Shown: piece by piece, positions 33,449 to 43,892 of the stretch
Numbering within the stretch: the first letter of the stretch is position 1
Layout of the letters: the number at the start of each line of letters is the position of its first letter
Assembly (NCBI GenBank): GCA_947497065.1
Contig: CANMEQ010000007.1
Location: 62,001-126,000 of the forward strand
DNA: 64,000 nucleotides
Origin: an uncultured Paracoccaceae bacterium
GTDB taxonomy: Bacteria > Pseudomonadota > Alphaproteobacteria > Rhodobacterales > Rhodobacteraceae
Direction of reading: 5' to 3'
The notes under the pieces: model-generated
Seen by the model: the letters and a program-made list of their open reading frames with translations, nothing else
Told to the model about the DNA's origin: nothing
Databases searched by the model: none
Program-made: the position numbers and the translations under genes

Positions 33449-34666
33449 AGAATTTTCTTTAAGCCAGTCTTCGGACCATGCAACGGATGTGCTGCCCACG
33501 AATGTTGCGGCGCGATCGATCTCGGCCTGAAGTGCTTTGATGCGGGCTTTGCCCATGCGGATGCCCTGTTCTGGCCAGAAGGCTGTGACGGTTGTGCTGT
33601 CGCCCTCGCGTTTGGTGTCGATGCGGCCGATCAGGCGGTCGCCTTGCAGGACGGGAAAGACGTAGTAGCCATATTTGCGTTTGGGGGCGGGCACGAAGAT
33701 TTCGATACGGTAGTGGAAACCCCAAAGACGTTCGGCGCGTTTGCGGTCGCGCAGGGCGGGGTCGAATGGGGAGAGGAGGCGCACGCGGCTGTTTGGGTCG
33801 GGTGGTGTTTCATCCAACGTGTCGGGCCAGATGAAAGAGGGGCGCAGGGATCCGTCGGTGGCTTCGACATCTGCCACGAGCACGCGGTTGTTGGCCAGGG
33901 CGCTGGTGCACCAGTCTTTCGCCTGTGCGGGGGTGATGATGTCGTAGAACGCGGCGAGCTCGCCGGACGTGGCGAAACCGAGACGGTCGAGGGCGGAGCG
34001 GCAGGCCCAGTCGATCATGTCGTGTTCTGAGACGTGGGCGTTGAGGTATTCGGCGGGAATGACCCGCTCGGTGAGGTCATAATGTTTGCGAAAGCCTTGG
34101 CGGTGGCAGACGGATATTTCGCCGGATCGCCAAAGATATTCGAGGGCTGTTTTGGAGGGGTGCCAATCCCACCAGCCGCCAGATTTGCGTTGTTCATCGC
34201 CGCCTACATCCATGGAGGAACAGGCCCCTTGGTCGGAGATTTGTTTGAGCACGGCATCGAGTTTGTCGCGGAATCCTTCGCGGCGCCATGCGTCCCAGCG
34301 GCGGTCCATGAAAGCTTTGTCTTTTGCGAATTTATGCCTCCACATGGGGAAGTTGGACATGGCGATAACGGAGGCATCGTGGGTCCAATGCTCGAACGCG
34401 CCACGGGTTTTCATGTGTTTGGGCAGATTGGGCGCGCGGTATTGTTGGCGGCGTGACCACAAGATGAGGTCGTGGGCGCGGGCCAGCGTGTTGACGCTGT
34501 CGACCTGCACGAAGCCCAGATGATCGATGACCGATTGCAGGTCATCCCCCCTGCCCGTGCCGCTGCGCGCGCCCAGCAGGAGGTGCCGGTCGAGAAACAG
34601 GCGGCGGGCGGTTTGATTGGGGATCAGCGGGCGGGTCAATTGCGGTATCCTGTTGGTTTGCTGCAT
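33446..34666 (-). CDS. YcaQ/AlkZ-like winged-helix DNA glycosylase
   Basis: A 406-residue protein of the HTH_42 (YcaQ) family. [20 protein letters not shown] is the family signature, with Q54-V55-D56 as the QxD motif of the YcaQ (AlkX) subfamily. That subfamily unhooks interstrand crosslinks and N7-alkylated bases. [10 protein letters not shown] and the C-terminal [29 protein letters not shown] also match. It is divergent from smpB with 46 bases between starts. Its role in this organism is inferred from family knowledge. Confidence 0.85.
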   Translation of the reverse strand: MQQTNRIPQLTRPLIPNQTARRLFLDRHLLLGARSGTGRGDDLQSVIDHLGFVQVDSVNTLARAHDLILWSRRQQYRAPNLPKHMKTRGAFEHWTHDASVIAMSNFPMWRHKFAKDKAFMDRRWDAWRREGFRDKLDAVLKQISDQGACSSMDVGGDEQRKSGGWWDWHPSKTALEYLWRSGEISVCHRQGFRKHYDLTERVIPAEYLNAHVSEHDMIDWACRSALDRLGFATSGELAAFYDIITPAQAKDWCTSALANNRVLVADVEATDGSLRPSFIWPDTLDETPPDPNSRVRLLSPFDPALRDRKRAERLWGFHYRIEIFVPAPKRKYGYYVFPVLQGDRLIGRIDTKREGDSTTVTAFWPEQGIRMGKARIKALQAEIDRAATFVGSTSVAWSEDWLKENS

Positions 34667-34712
34667 CCTACGGGTTGTCGCGGGGCCTGTCGTGGCCTAT
34701 TTGCTGAGGACT

Positions 34713-35189
34713 ATGGCACAGAAAAAGAATGATGACCCGAACTACAAAGTGATCGCCGAGAACCGGCGGGCACGCTACGACTATGCCATCGAGGATGACA
34801 TAGAATGCGGGATCATTCTAACCGGGTCCGAGGTGAAATCCCTGCGCACAGGCCAATCCAACATCGCGGATAGCTATGCGTCTGTGGATGATGGCGAGCT
34901 GTGGCTGACCAACAGTTATATCGCGCCTTACAAACAGGCGATGTTCCCCCACGAGGAACGTGCGAAACGCAAATTGCTCGTGTCGCGGCGGGAATTGGCG
35001 CGGCTGTGGAATGCGACACAACGCAACGGCATGACGTTGGTGCCGCTGGTGATGTATTTCAACCATAAGGGCCGCGTGAAGATTAAGATTGCTGTGGCTA
35101 AGGGTAAGCAAAAGCAAGACAAGCGCGCCACCGAGGCCAAACGCGACTGGGGCCGTCAAAAAGCGCGGCTGCTGCGCCACGGCGACTAG
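34713..35189 (+). CDS. smpB: SsrA-binding protein SmpB
   Basis: A 158-residue protein that carries tmRNA to stalled ribosomes. [39 protein letters not shown] and the basic tail ([21 protein letters not shown]) are diagnostic. The ATG at 34713 was chosen ([19 protein letters not shown]). The tmRNA gene itself was not seen in this window. Confidence 0.97.
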   Translation: MAQKKNDDPNYKVIAENRRARYDYAIEDDIECGIILTGSEVKSLRTGQSNIADSYASVDDGELWLTNSYIAPYKQAMFPHEERAKRKLLVSRRELARLWNATQRNGMTLVPLVMYFNHKGRVKIKIAVAKGKQKQDKRATEAKRDWGRQKARLLRHGD

Positions 35190-35342
35190 GCACCGCGGGT
35201 GACTGGGCTGCGGGGAAATTACCCGCACTTCTCCCACTGTTGAAAAAATAGGCACTTCTGGTACGGTGATTTTACACTACCAGTGGTGGGTCTGGTTGTG
35301 AGCAAATCAATATCTGCCCGCCAATAGGAAGGACTTGGGACA

Positions 35343-35654
35343 ATGGAAATGATTCTTGGACTGCTGATCCCCGCATTGTCGGGTGCTGCAGGCGGTAATA
35401 TTATTGGTAAAGTTGCGGGCGCTTTGAACGGCGGCAGCACATTGAACACAGTGCTTGGCGCTGTAGGTGGTTTGGGTGCAGGCTCTATTTTGGGCGGTTT
35501 GGGCATCGACGCGGCCAGCGGCGCGGATGCGGCAGCGGCTGTTTCTAACTTTGACATCGGCACGCTGATTTCTGGCGTTGTTGGTGGCGGTGCAGGTGGT
35601 GCAGCCTTGGGCGGCATCGGCGGTGTCATCAAAAACATGATGTCCAAAGGTTAA
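35343..35654 (+). CDS. Glycine-rich small membrane-type protein
   Basis: A 103-residue protein, strongly Gly/Ala-rich, with repeated glycine-zipper patterns (GAAGGNIIGKVAGALNGG, GGLGAGSILGGLG, GGGAGGAALGGIGGVI) and no cysteines. It probably forms amphipathic or transmembrane helices. It starts after a GGAAGGAC site and is followed by a terminator. Function unknown; similar small proteins are common in Roseobacter genomes. Confidence 0.7.
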   Translation: MEMILGLLIPALSGAAGGNIIGKVAGALNGGSTLNTVLGAVGGLGAGSILGGLGIDAASGADAAAAVSNFDIGTLISGVVGGGAGGAALGGIGGVIKNMMSKG

Positions 35655-35663
35655 GTTGTACTG

Positions 35664-35700
35664 AGTAACGATTATTTTGGTGCCAAAGTAACGATTATTT
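35664..35700. repeat. 14-bp direct repeat AGTAACGATTATTT
   Basis: Two identical copies at 35664-35677 and 35687-35700 have a period of 23 bases. They lie between the glycine-rich gene and its terminator hairpin, so they would be part of the transcript's 3' end. They may be a protein-binding site or a remnant of slippage. Confidence 0.6.
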
Positions 35701-35701
35701 A

Positions 35702-35735
35702 GGGCGGAGTGGCTGATTGCTGCTTCGTCCTTTTT
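35702..35735 (+). terminator. Intrinsic terminator of the glycine-rich protein gene
   Basis: GGGCGGAG (35702-35709) pairs with CTTCGTCC (35723-35730) through two G-U pairs, and five Ts follow. It ends the upstream transcript before sseA. Confidence 0.65.
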
Positions 35736-35812
35736 GTGTCCGGCCTTGCGCAGAGTGGCCTGCGGCGTTAGGGACAAGTGAATAGAATTTGCCTGCAATC
35801 CAAGGGAATGCC

Positions 35813-36670
35813 ATGGCCAGCGATGACCCCAAAACACTCGTCTCGACCAGTTGGTTGGCCGACCATTTGAAGGATCCTGATCTTCGGGTTTTGGATGCGA
35901 CGTGGTTCATGCCAAATGAGGCCCGCGATGCGAAAGCAGAGTATGATGCGGCCCATATTCCCGGTGCGCGTTTTTTTGACATTGATGACATCAGCGATGC
36001 GCGGTCTGAACTGCCGCATATGATGCCGCCGATGGAAAAGTTCATGAGCCGCCTGCGCGCGATGGGCGTGGGGGATGGTCACCAGGTTGTTGTCTATGAC
36101 GGCCTTGGGATTTTCAGCGCGGCCCGCGTGTGGTGGATGTTCCGCCTGATGGGCAAAATGGATATTGCCGTGTTGGATGGCGGGTTTCCGAAGTGGCAGG
36201 CCGAGGGGCATCCCGTAGAGGATTTGCCACCGGTGATCCGTGATCGACATATGACAGTTTCGCGCCAGAACCAGATGGTGAAGGATGTCACACAGGTCGC
36301 GTCAGCCTCTAAGCTGGGTGATTATGTGATCGTAGATGCGCGCGCGCCCGAGCGGTTCCGCGGCGATGTGGAAGAGCCACGTGAAGGGCTGCGGTCGGGG
36401 CATATTCCGAACAGCCGCAATGTATTTTTCCGAAATCTTTTGAATGTGGACGGGACGATGAAAGCGCCTAACGCCCTGAAAGAGGTTTTCGAGACGGCCG
36501 GTGTTGATTTGGCCAAACCTGCAATTTTGTCCTGTGGATCTGGCGTTACAGCCGCGATCCTTGCTCTTGCGATGGAACGCTTGGGCAAAACGGATCACGC
36601 TGTTTACGATGGCAGCTGGTCTGAGTGGGGCACATTCCACGACCTTCCCATAGCAACCGGAGACGCGTGA
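35813..36670 (+). CDS. sseA: 3-mercaptopyruvate/thiosulfate sulfurtransferase
   Basis: A 285-residue two-domain rhodanese. The active-site loop CGSGVTA begins at C241 in the C-terminal domain, the form typical of mercaptopyruvate sulfurtransferases. VLDATWFMP and YDAAHIPGARFFDIDDI mark the N-terminal domain. It transfers sulfur from mercaptopyruvate to thiols or cyanide. Its stop overlaps the aminotransferase start by one base, so the two are coupled. Together they could turn cysteine via mercaptopyruvate, which is inference. Confidence 0.92.
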   Translation: MASDDPKTLVSTSWLADHLKDPDLRVLDATWFMPNEARDAKAEYDAAHIPGARFFDIDDISDARSELPHMMPPMEKFMSRLRAMGVGDGHQVVVYDGLGIFSAARVWWMFRLMGKMDIAVLDGGFPKWQAEGHPVEDLPPVIRDRHMTVSRQNQMVKDVTQVASASKLGDYVIVDARAPERFRGDVEEPREGLRSGHIPNSRNVFFRNLLNVDGTMKAPNALKEVFETAGVDLAKPAILSCGSGVTAAILALAMERLGKTDHAVYDGSWSEWGTFHDLPIATGDA

Positions 36671-37854
36671 TGCTGGAGCATCTGAACGAGCAACCTAAAG
36701 ACAAAATTCTGGCCCTTGTGGCCGCCTATCGCGAGGACCCGCGCGACACCAAGGTCGACCTGGGTGTGGGCGTTTACAAGGATGCATCAGGCAACACGCC
36801 TGTTATGCGGGCCGTGAAAGAAGCGGAACGCCGTTTGGTGAAGGATCAGACGACAAAGGCCTATACAGGTTTGGCCGGTGATCCTGCGTTTTCGGATGCG
36901 ATGATTGAGATGGTGTTGGGCGATAGCGTTGCCCGCAACCGCGTGGCCGCGGTGGCGACACCGGGTGGCACAGGTGCGATCCGCCAGGCGCTTGAGCTGA
37001 TTAAGCTGGCCGCACCGGGGGCGACTGTTTGGTTGTCTGACCCGACATGGCCAAACCACCCGTCGATCATCAAGTATCTTGGGATGAAATCCAAATCCTA
37101 CCGCTATTTCGACAGCGAGACTCGCAACGTTGATTACGTTGGGATGCTGACCGATCTTGGCGCGATCTTGCCCGGTGATGTGGTGTTGCTGCACGGCTGC
37201 TGCCACAACCCGACTGGCGCGAACATGACGTTGCCGCAGTGGGATGGGCTGATCAAGCTGTTGCAAGAGAAGGGTGCGATCCCGTTCATCGACATCGCCT
37301 ATCAGGGGTTTGGTGACGGTTTGGAAAAAGATGCCGCTGCGACGCGCAAGGTTGCAGCTGCGTTTGACAACGTGTTGGTCGCTGCGTCTTGTTCCAAGAA
37401 CTTCGGCATCTACCGCGAACGGACGGGTATTTTGATGGCGATCGCGAAGGATGAAAACATCCGCGATGTCGCACAGCAAAACCTCGCGTTTTTGAACCGG
37501 CAGAACTTTAGCTTCCCACCGGATCACGGGGCACGGATCGTGACCACCATTTTGACCGATCCTGAGCTGCGCGCAGATTGGGAAGCGGAATTGGAAGAGG
37601 TGCGTTTGGGCATGTTGGAGCTGCGGACGCAGCTGGCGTCTGAACTGCGACGTCTGTCAAATTCCGACCGTTTCGACTTTTTGGCGGAACATCGGGGCAT
37701 GTTCAGTCGTTTGGGCACGACACCTGATAAGGTCGAGGCCCTTCGCGCGGACCACGGTATTTATATGGTGGGCGACAGCCGGATGAACATTGCCGGTTTG
37801 AACGCTGAAACAGTGCCTGTGCTGGCCAAAGCGATTATTGACGCTGGCATCTAG
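36670..37854 (+). CDS. Aromatic/aspartate aminotransferase (class I, TyrB-like)
   Basis: A 394-residue PLP enzyme. The PLP lysine is K243 in SCSKNFGIYRER. HGCCHNPTGANMT and the C-terminal RMNIAGL (substrate-carboxylate Arg) are typical of the AspC/TyrB group. The beginning LEHLNEQPKDKILALVAAYR is also characteristic. It likely exchanges amino groups between aromatic amino acids or aspartate and 2-oxoglutarate. It is translationally coupled to sseA. Confidence 0.9.
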   Translation: MLEHLNEQPKDKILALVAAYREDPRDTKVDLGVGVYKDASGNTPVMRAVKEAERRLVKDQTTKAYTGLAGDPAFSDAMIEMVLGDSVARNRVAAVATPGGTGAIRQALELIKLAAPGATVWLSDPTWPNHPSIIKYLGMKSKSYRYFDSETRNVDYVGMLTDLGAILPGDVVLLHGCCHNPTGANMTLPQWDGLIKLLQEKGAIPFIDIAYQGFGDGLEKDAAATRKVAAAFDNVLVAASCSKNFGIYRERTGILMAIAKDENIRDVAQQNLAFLNRQNFSFPPDHGARIVTTILTDPELRADWEAELEEVRLGMLELRTQLASELRRLSNSDRFDFLAEHRGMFSRLGTTPDKVEALRADHGIYMVGDSRMNIAGLNAETVPVLAKAIIDAGI

Positions 37855-37934
37855 CCACAGGTTGAAAATTTGAATTGCCGCGCGGCGTGTCTTGGAAACA
37901 AGGCGCGCCGCATTTGGTTTGAAAGGAACGAACT

Positions 37935-38708
37935 ATGTCCAATATTGCATTAATCACGGGGGCTTCCTCTGGCATTGGGGCCGCGTTTGCGCGGTATCAT
38001 GCGAGCAAAAAGGGTGATCTGATTTTGACGGCGCGCCGTGCGGATGCGCTGAATGATCTGAAGGCGGAATTGGAAGCCGCCCATGAGGTGAGCGTTCATG
38101 TGATCCCGCTGGATTTGGGCACGACAGGGGGCGCGAACGCGCTGGTTGAGGCAGTGGATGCGCTGGGACTGTCGGTTGAGGTGTTGATCAACAACGCAGG
38201 TTTTGGCGGCCACGGGGCGTTTATCGATCGGTCGTTGGAGGATGAGCAGGCGATGATTGATCTGAACGTGAAGGCCCTGGTGACGCTGACCCATGCGTTC
38301 GGGAACCGGATGGCGGCCAGTGGTGGCGGCAAGATTTTGAATGTCGGGTCCACGGCGGGTTTCATGCCTGGTCCGTTGCAGGCCGTGTATTTCGGCACGA
38401 AGGCGTTTGTGAATTCCTTCAGCCAAGCTGTGGATCACGAGTTGCGCCCCAAGGGCGTGACGGTGACGGTGTTGGCGCCCGGCTATGTTGAGACGGAGTT
38501 TTCCGAGCGGGCCGATTTGGGTGGTACCGATCTGACCAAATCTGGCGCCACGCCGGAGAGTGTAGCCGAACACGGGTACGACGCCATGATGGCCGGAAAA
38601 CTGGTGACGGTGAACGACCCGAAACTGGGGGTTATGTTGAACTGGATCGTACCGCTTTTGCCGCGACGCACGGTGTTGAAGATGGTCGAAAAGATGCAGA
38701 CCAAATAA
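37935..38708 (+). CDS. Short-chain dehydrogenase/reductase
   Basis: A 257-residue SDR. The cofactor motif TGASSGIG lies at residues 8-15, INNAG near 85-89, and the catalytic S139 (NVGST), Y152 and K156 (VYFGTKAF) follow. The C-terminal segment is longer and hydrophobic (LNWIVPLLPRRTVLKMVEK), as in DltE/YqjQ-type SDRs that associate with membranes. The substrate is unknown. It ends at a strong terminator shared with amtB. Confidence 0.9.
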   Translation: MSNIALITGASSGIGAAFARYHASKKGDLILTARRADALNDLKAELEAAHEVSVHVIPLDLGTTGGANALVEAVDALGLSVEVLINNAGFGGHGAFIDRSLEDEQAMIDLNVKALVTLTHAFGNRMAASGGGKILNVGSTAGFMPGPLQAVYFGTKAFVNSFSQAVDHELRPKGVTVTVLAPGYVETEFSERADLGGTDLTKSGATPESVAEHGYDAMMAGKLVTVNDPKLGVMLNWIVPLLPRRTVLKMVEKMQTK

Positions 38709-38730
38709 GCCGCCCAGAATTAGAATAGCA

Positions 38731-38760
38731 AAAGGCCCCGCTGATACCAGCGGGGCCTTT
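38731..38760. terminator. Bidirectional terminator between the SDR gene and amtB
   Basis: A perfect 13-base stem AAAGGCCCCGCTG / CAGCGGGGCCTTT around loop ATAC. A-rich and T-rich ends serve both strands. The two genes converge here. Confidence 0.93.
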
Positions 38761-38786
38761 CATTTCGCTAATGGCTAGAGCTGAAT

Positions 38787-40100
<1,314 letters not shown>

Positions 40101-40125
40101 CTGTCTTTTTTCCCCTATGCGCCGC

Positions 40126-40464
40126 TTAAATGGCGTCGTCGTTAGTTTCGCCAGTACGGACGCGCAGAGCGCTTTCCACATCCAACGTGAAGATTTTGCC
40201 GTCGCCGATTTTGTCGGTCTTGGCGGTGGTTGCGATGGTGGATACAACTTCGTCTGCCATGGCAGCGGAGACTACGATCTCCAGCTTGACCTTTGGTACG
40301 AAGTTCACAGCGTATTCCGCGCCGCGGTAAATTTCTGTGTGGCCAGACTGAGAGCCGAAGCCCTTGATTTCTGTCACCATCATGCCGCGCACACCGATGG
40401 ATGTCAGTGCTTCACGGACTTCCTCCAGTTTGAACGGTTTGATTGTTGCGATAATAAGTTTCAC
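40126..40464 (-). CDS. glnK: Nitrogen regulatory PII protein GlnK
   Basis: A 112-residue PII protein. KLIIATIKPFKLEEVREAL begins the fold, and the T-loop carries the uridylylated Y51 (YRGAEYAVNFVPK). The C-terminal GDGKIFTLDVESALRVRTGE is diagnostic. It senses 2-oxoglutarate/ATP and gates AmtB. Linkage to amtB identifies it as GlnK rather than GlnB. Confidence 0.95.
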   Translation of the reverse strand: MKLIIATIKPFKLEEVREALTSIGVRGMMVTEIKGFGSQSGHTEIYRGAEYAVNFVPKVKLEIVVSAAMADEVVSTIATTAKTDKIGDGKIFTLDVESALRVRTGETNDDAI

Positions 40465-40586
40465 GTTTGTCCCTTCCGATCTGTTCGGTTAGCAGGCCCC
40501 AAGGCCGCGCTGGGGTTACAAAGGTCTGGAACGGCGTCTTTCCTCAAGGTTTGAGCGTAAATTTTCAACTTTCCGCCAAGGGCTAC

Positions 40587-40604
40587 TGCACAATAAATGC
40601 ACAA
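40587..40604. repeat. Direct repeat TGCACAA in the glnK-PBP control region
   Basis: TGCACAA occurs at 40587-40593 and 40598-40604 (period 11, one helical turn), in the AT-rich part of the 276-base gap between glnK (minus) and the penicillin-binding protein gene (plus). A regulator site is possible. No NtrC palindrome or sigma-54 promoter with correct spacing was found. Confidence 0.3.
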
Positions 40605-40740
40605 TTTAGGCACATCGCTTAAAAATTATACAATTAATAAAGTGCTGTTTTAAGGCTTATGGAACTCTACTTTTGGAATCAGGGAAGCTATCATGTGGGC
40701 AATAGACGCCGAAAACGGCGCGACATGTGAGTGAGCAGTT

Positions 40741-42897
40741 ATGACCGGTAAACGAGGATCAAAGCCGCCATTGGTGGCAGAACGACGCACAAAACCCGTG
40801 CGAAAGGCGCGAAAAGCGCCCAAGACGGCGGCAAAACGTGCACCAAAGCGCGCGACGCCAAAGCGGCGCGGCTTTCTTGGAACGCTGTTGTGGCCGTTCA
40901 AATGGATTTTGATCCTGATCTGGCGGATTATGTGGCGCGGTGCGTTTGCCGTGACGGCCATTGTTGCTATCGCGGTTTTCTACATCGCGTCTACCCTGCC
41001 CCCGATTGAGGAGTTGGTGGATGGGCGCACGCGCGGGTCGGTGACCCTGCTGGATGCTGGCGGCGAGACCTTCGCATGGCGTGGGGACCAATTTGGCGGG
41101 ATGATCACGACCGATACAGTCAGCACGCATTTGCGCAACGCAATTGTCGCGACGGAAGATAAGCGGTTCTATCACTTCTACCACATCGGCATCGATTTCT
41201 ACGCAACGGGTGCGGCGATGGTGCGCAACTATCGACGTGGCGGGAACCCCTTGTCTGGTGCGGGCGGGTCTTCGTTGACACAGCAGACCGCGAAGTTGCT
41301 GTGTTACGGCAAGCCATTTGTGCCCGAGGATTGGGAAAGCGAAACCGAGTATGAGCTGGATTGTCGGTCGACCACGTTGTGGCGCAAGATCGTCGAGGCG
41401 ACATATGCGATGGCGATGGAGACCCGGTATACCAAAGACGAAATCCTGACGGTTTACATGAACCGTGCCTATTTGGGTGCAGGCAGCCGTGGATTTGAGG
41501 CCGCTGCACAACGGTATTTTGGGATCTCGGCGGCGGAAGTGAATGCACCGCAAGCGGCGATGTTGGCGGGGCTATTGAAAGCGCCATCGAGCTTTGCCCC
41601 GACGCGAAACCTGCAGCTGTCGCAAGATCGGGGCGCGACCGTTCTGCGGTTGATGCGCGAAGCGGGGTATTTAACGGAGCAAGAAGAGGCGGTGGCTCAG
41701 GCAAACCCTGCCACGTTATCGCAAGCAGCCCGCCAGCGTGCGGGCGGGTATTTTGCCGATTGGGTAATGGACACTGGCCCGAACTTTTTCACTCAGCAAA
41801 CCACCGAAGATGTAATTATTCGCACGACACTGGACCCGCGCATTCAGACCGCGGCGGAAGAGGCTTTGGTTTGGGTCTTTGAAAACAAGGTTCGTGCCGG
41901 ATCAGAAGCGCAGGCCGCGATTGTGGTGATGAGTGCGGATGGCGCTGTACGCGGCATGGTTGGTGGGCGCGATTTGACCGTGTCTGGCGCGTTCAACCGC
42001 GCGACACAGGCATTGCGGCAGACCGGATCTGCATTCAAGCCGTTCGTTTTTGCCACGGCATTGGACATGGGGATGACACCTTATGACATCCTGCTGGACG
42101 AAGAGACCTGCTTCCCTTTGCCCGGTCAGGACGACTATTGCCCCGTCAACTACAACCGCCGCTTCGAGGGCGAAGTGACCATGGTCGAGGCATTGCAACA
42201 TTCGATCAACGTGCCGGCAGTGGCCCTGTCTGAATTGGTTGGTCGAGAAAATGTGCGCACTGTTGCTGAAGGTTTTGGCATTAAAAGCGAGTTGGCAAAT
42301 GGGCCGGCGTTGGCCTTGGGCGCCTCGGAGAGCACGCTGTTGGAAATGACAGGCGCCTATGCCGGTATTCTGAATGGTGGGTCTGCGGTGAAACCTTACG
42401 GTTTGGTCGAGTTGCGGTTGGCGGGTGATGCGGAGCCGCTGTTGACGGCAGCGGGCGGTATTCGGGAACGTGTGATCCGCCAAGAAGCCGCGCGACAGCT
42501 GACGTGGATGATGAACCAGGTGGTTGAGGGCGGTACTGGAACACGGGCCGCCATTGAGGGCTGGGAGGTTGCCGGTAAAACGGGGACAACATCGAGCGCG
42601 CGAGATGCATGGTTCATCGGGTTCAACGGAGACTACGTGACCGGCATCTGGATGGGCTATGATAACAACACGCCACTGTCAGGTGTGACAGGTGGCGGGC
42701 TGCCTGCTGAAATTTGGCACGAAACCATGCGGCGTGTTCTAGACGGGCAGACGCCCACACCATTGCCCATGTCGGTGCCTGTGGCCGCAGCGGCACCTCA
42801 GCCGCAAGCCGGTCAAGGTGGCGATGGATTGGGATATACGCCTGATGAGGCGGATTCGATTATCAACGATCTTTTGCGGGAATTGCAGGGCAACTAG
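40741..42897 (+). CDS. Class A penicillin-binding protein (PBP1A/1C-like)
   Basis: A 718-residue bifunctional wall synthase. A very basic N-terminal tail (residues 1-45, Lys/Arg/Ala-rich) precedes one membrane helix (about 50-85). The GT51 glycosyltransferase domain carries catalytic E139 (ATEDKRFYHF). The transpeptidase domain carries S430-x-x-K433 (TGSAFKPF), S488-I-N490 and K613-T-G615. The tail is Pro/Ala-rich. It polymerises and crosslinks peptidoglycan. The ribosome site is weak. Confidence 0.95.
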   Translation: MTGKRGSKPPLVAERRTKPVRKARKAPKTAAKRAPKRATPKRRGFLGTLLWPFKWILILIWRIMWRGAFAVTAIVAIAVFYIASTLPPIEELVDGRTRGSVTLLDAGGETFAWRGDQFGGMITTDTVSTHLRNAIVATEDKRFYHFYHIGIDFYATGAAMVRNYRRGGNPLSGAGGSSLTQQTAKLLCYGKPFVPEDWESETEYELDCRSTTLWRKIVEATYAMAMETRYTKDEILTVYMNRAYLGAGSRGFEAAAQRYFGISAAEVNAPQAAMLAGLLKAPSSFAPTRNLQLSQDRGATVLRLMREAGYLTEQEEAVAQANPATLSQAARQRAGGYFADWVMDTGPNFFTQQTTEDVIIRTTLDPRIQTAAEEALVWVFENKVRAGSEAQAAIVVMSADGAVRGMVGGRDLTVSGAFNRATQALRQTGSAFKPFVFATALDMGMTPYDILLDEETCFPLPGQDDYCPVNYNRRFEGEVTMVEALQHSINVPAVALSELVGRENVRTVAEGFGIKSELANGPALALGASESTLLEMTGAYAGILNGGSAVKPYGLVELRLAGDAEPLLTAAGGIRERVIRQEAARQLTWMMNQVVEGGTGTRAAIEGWEVAGKTGTTSSARDAWFIGFNGDYVTGIWMGYDNNTPLSGVTGGGLPAEIWHETMRRVLDGQTPTPLPMSVPVAAAAPQPQAGQGGDGLGYTPDEADSIINDLLRELQGN

Positions 42898-42912
42898 GCC
42901 CTGCGGCCCGCA

Positions 42913-43293
42913 CTATTGTGTATCAGCGCTGACGGTTTCTGCCGTCGCGCTGGTGTCGGGGCACCGTGAATAGGCGAAGGCGTATCCATCCCAGATCATG
43001 ATAATCCCGTCGCTTTCGCCATCATTCATGACCATCGCACGTTCGGTCCAGATTTCATCCTCGCCAGAGCAGCTCATGGTGTACAGCGTGGCGTCCATAT
43101 CAACCACGTTGACCGGACGCGTCATGCGACATTCCATTTCGACACCGTAGAAGATACCGTCTTCCAGCTTGAGCGCGCCGCCATCCACGCCCACCAAGGC
43201 GCATTCGGCATTGGCGTTTTGGCGAAAGGTGCCGTCATACGGGGTGGCCGCCGCGAGGACGGGCGCAATGGTGAGAGCAAGAGCGAGGCGCAT
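42913..43293 (-). CDS. Secreted hypothetical protein in the mla operon
   Basis: A 126-residue protein with a short signal peptide (RLALALTIAPVLAAA). Five cysteines and an Asp/Glu-rich mature part suggest a small periplasmic domain with disulfides. It is coupled to the upstream mlaC-like gene by a one-base overlap (TAATG). No family was recognised. Position suggests a helper in phospholipid transport or an unrelated passenger. Confidence 0.65.
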   Translation of the reverse strand: MRLALALTIAPVLAAATPYDGTFRQNANAECALVGVDGGALKLEDGIFYGVEMECRMTRPVNVVDMDATLYTMSCSGEDEIWTERAMVMNDGESDGIIMIWDGYAFAYSRCPDTSATAETVSADTQ

Positions 43294-43892
43294 TAGGCGA
43301 GATCCCGTATAAGAGCGTCGATGTTGCCGCCGCGTGCGTCGAGCATGGCCCCGATTTCTGCCCGTTCGCTGAGCAGCATATTCACGCCTTCGACGATCAG
43401 GTTGAAGAACACGGGCCGACCGATGCGATCGGACACGTGAAAATCGACCTGAAAGGGGGATTGGTTGCGCAACACGGCAATGGTGCGCACCTCCATATAA
43501 CTGTTCACGGCGCGTGCGCCTTGGACCTGAATTTGCCCCCCCGCGAATTCGTTAAACCGGCGACCGTATTTGTTCGCCAGATAGACGCCAAAGGCATCGC
43601 TGAACGCTTGTTTCTGCGCGTTTGATGCGGACCGACCGTCGTTGCCCAAAGCGTAGGCGGCCAGGTAGGCTGTGTCGGCGTAGCGATCAAAGATACCTTT
43701 GAAGCTGTTCACCATGGAGCCGATCGAGGCGCCCGACGCGATAACGCCATTGATTTCGCCCACGGCTGTGGTCACCAAACCTTCGGCTTGGGATGCGCTC
43801 AGCGCGAGGCTGGGTGTCGGGAGTGCCGCGACCAAGGCGGCGCTGCCTGCGGCGGTTAGAAAATGGCGACGGGGGAACGTCAGGTGGGACAT
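43293..43892 (-). CDS. mlaC: MlaC-like phospholipid-binding protein (Tgt2/Ttg2D family)
   Basis: A 199-residue periplasmic protein. The leader FPRRHFLTAAGSAALVAALP has a Tat-like RR motif. The mature part (FDRYADTAYLAAYALG, FSDAFGVYLANKYGRRFNEF, and YMEVRTIAVLRNQSPFQVDF) matches the MlaC family. It would shuttle phospholipids between the outer-membrane MlaA and an inner-membrane MlaFEDB complex not present here. It is coupled to mlaA by a one-base overlap. Confidence 0.88.
   Translation of the reverse strand: MSHLTFPRRHFLTAAGSAALVAALPTPSLALSASQAEGLVTTAVGEINGVIASGASIGSMVNSFKGIFDRYADTAYLAAYALGNDGRSASNAQKQAFSDAFGVYLANKYGRRFNEFAGGQIQVQGARAVNSYMEVRTIAVLRNQSPFQVDFHVSDRIGRPVFFNLIVEGVNMLLSERAEIGAMLDARGGNIDALIRDLA

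Noticed and set aside
40561-40650. Sigma-54 promoter for glnK
   Set aside because: A TTGGC...TTG pattern on the minus strand has the wrong spacing between the GG and G(C) elements by one base.
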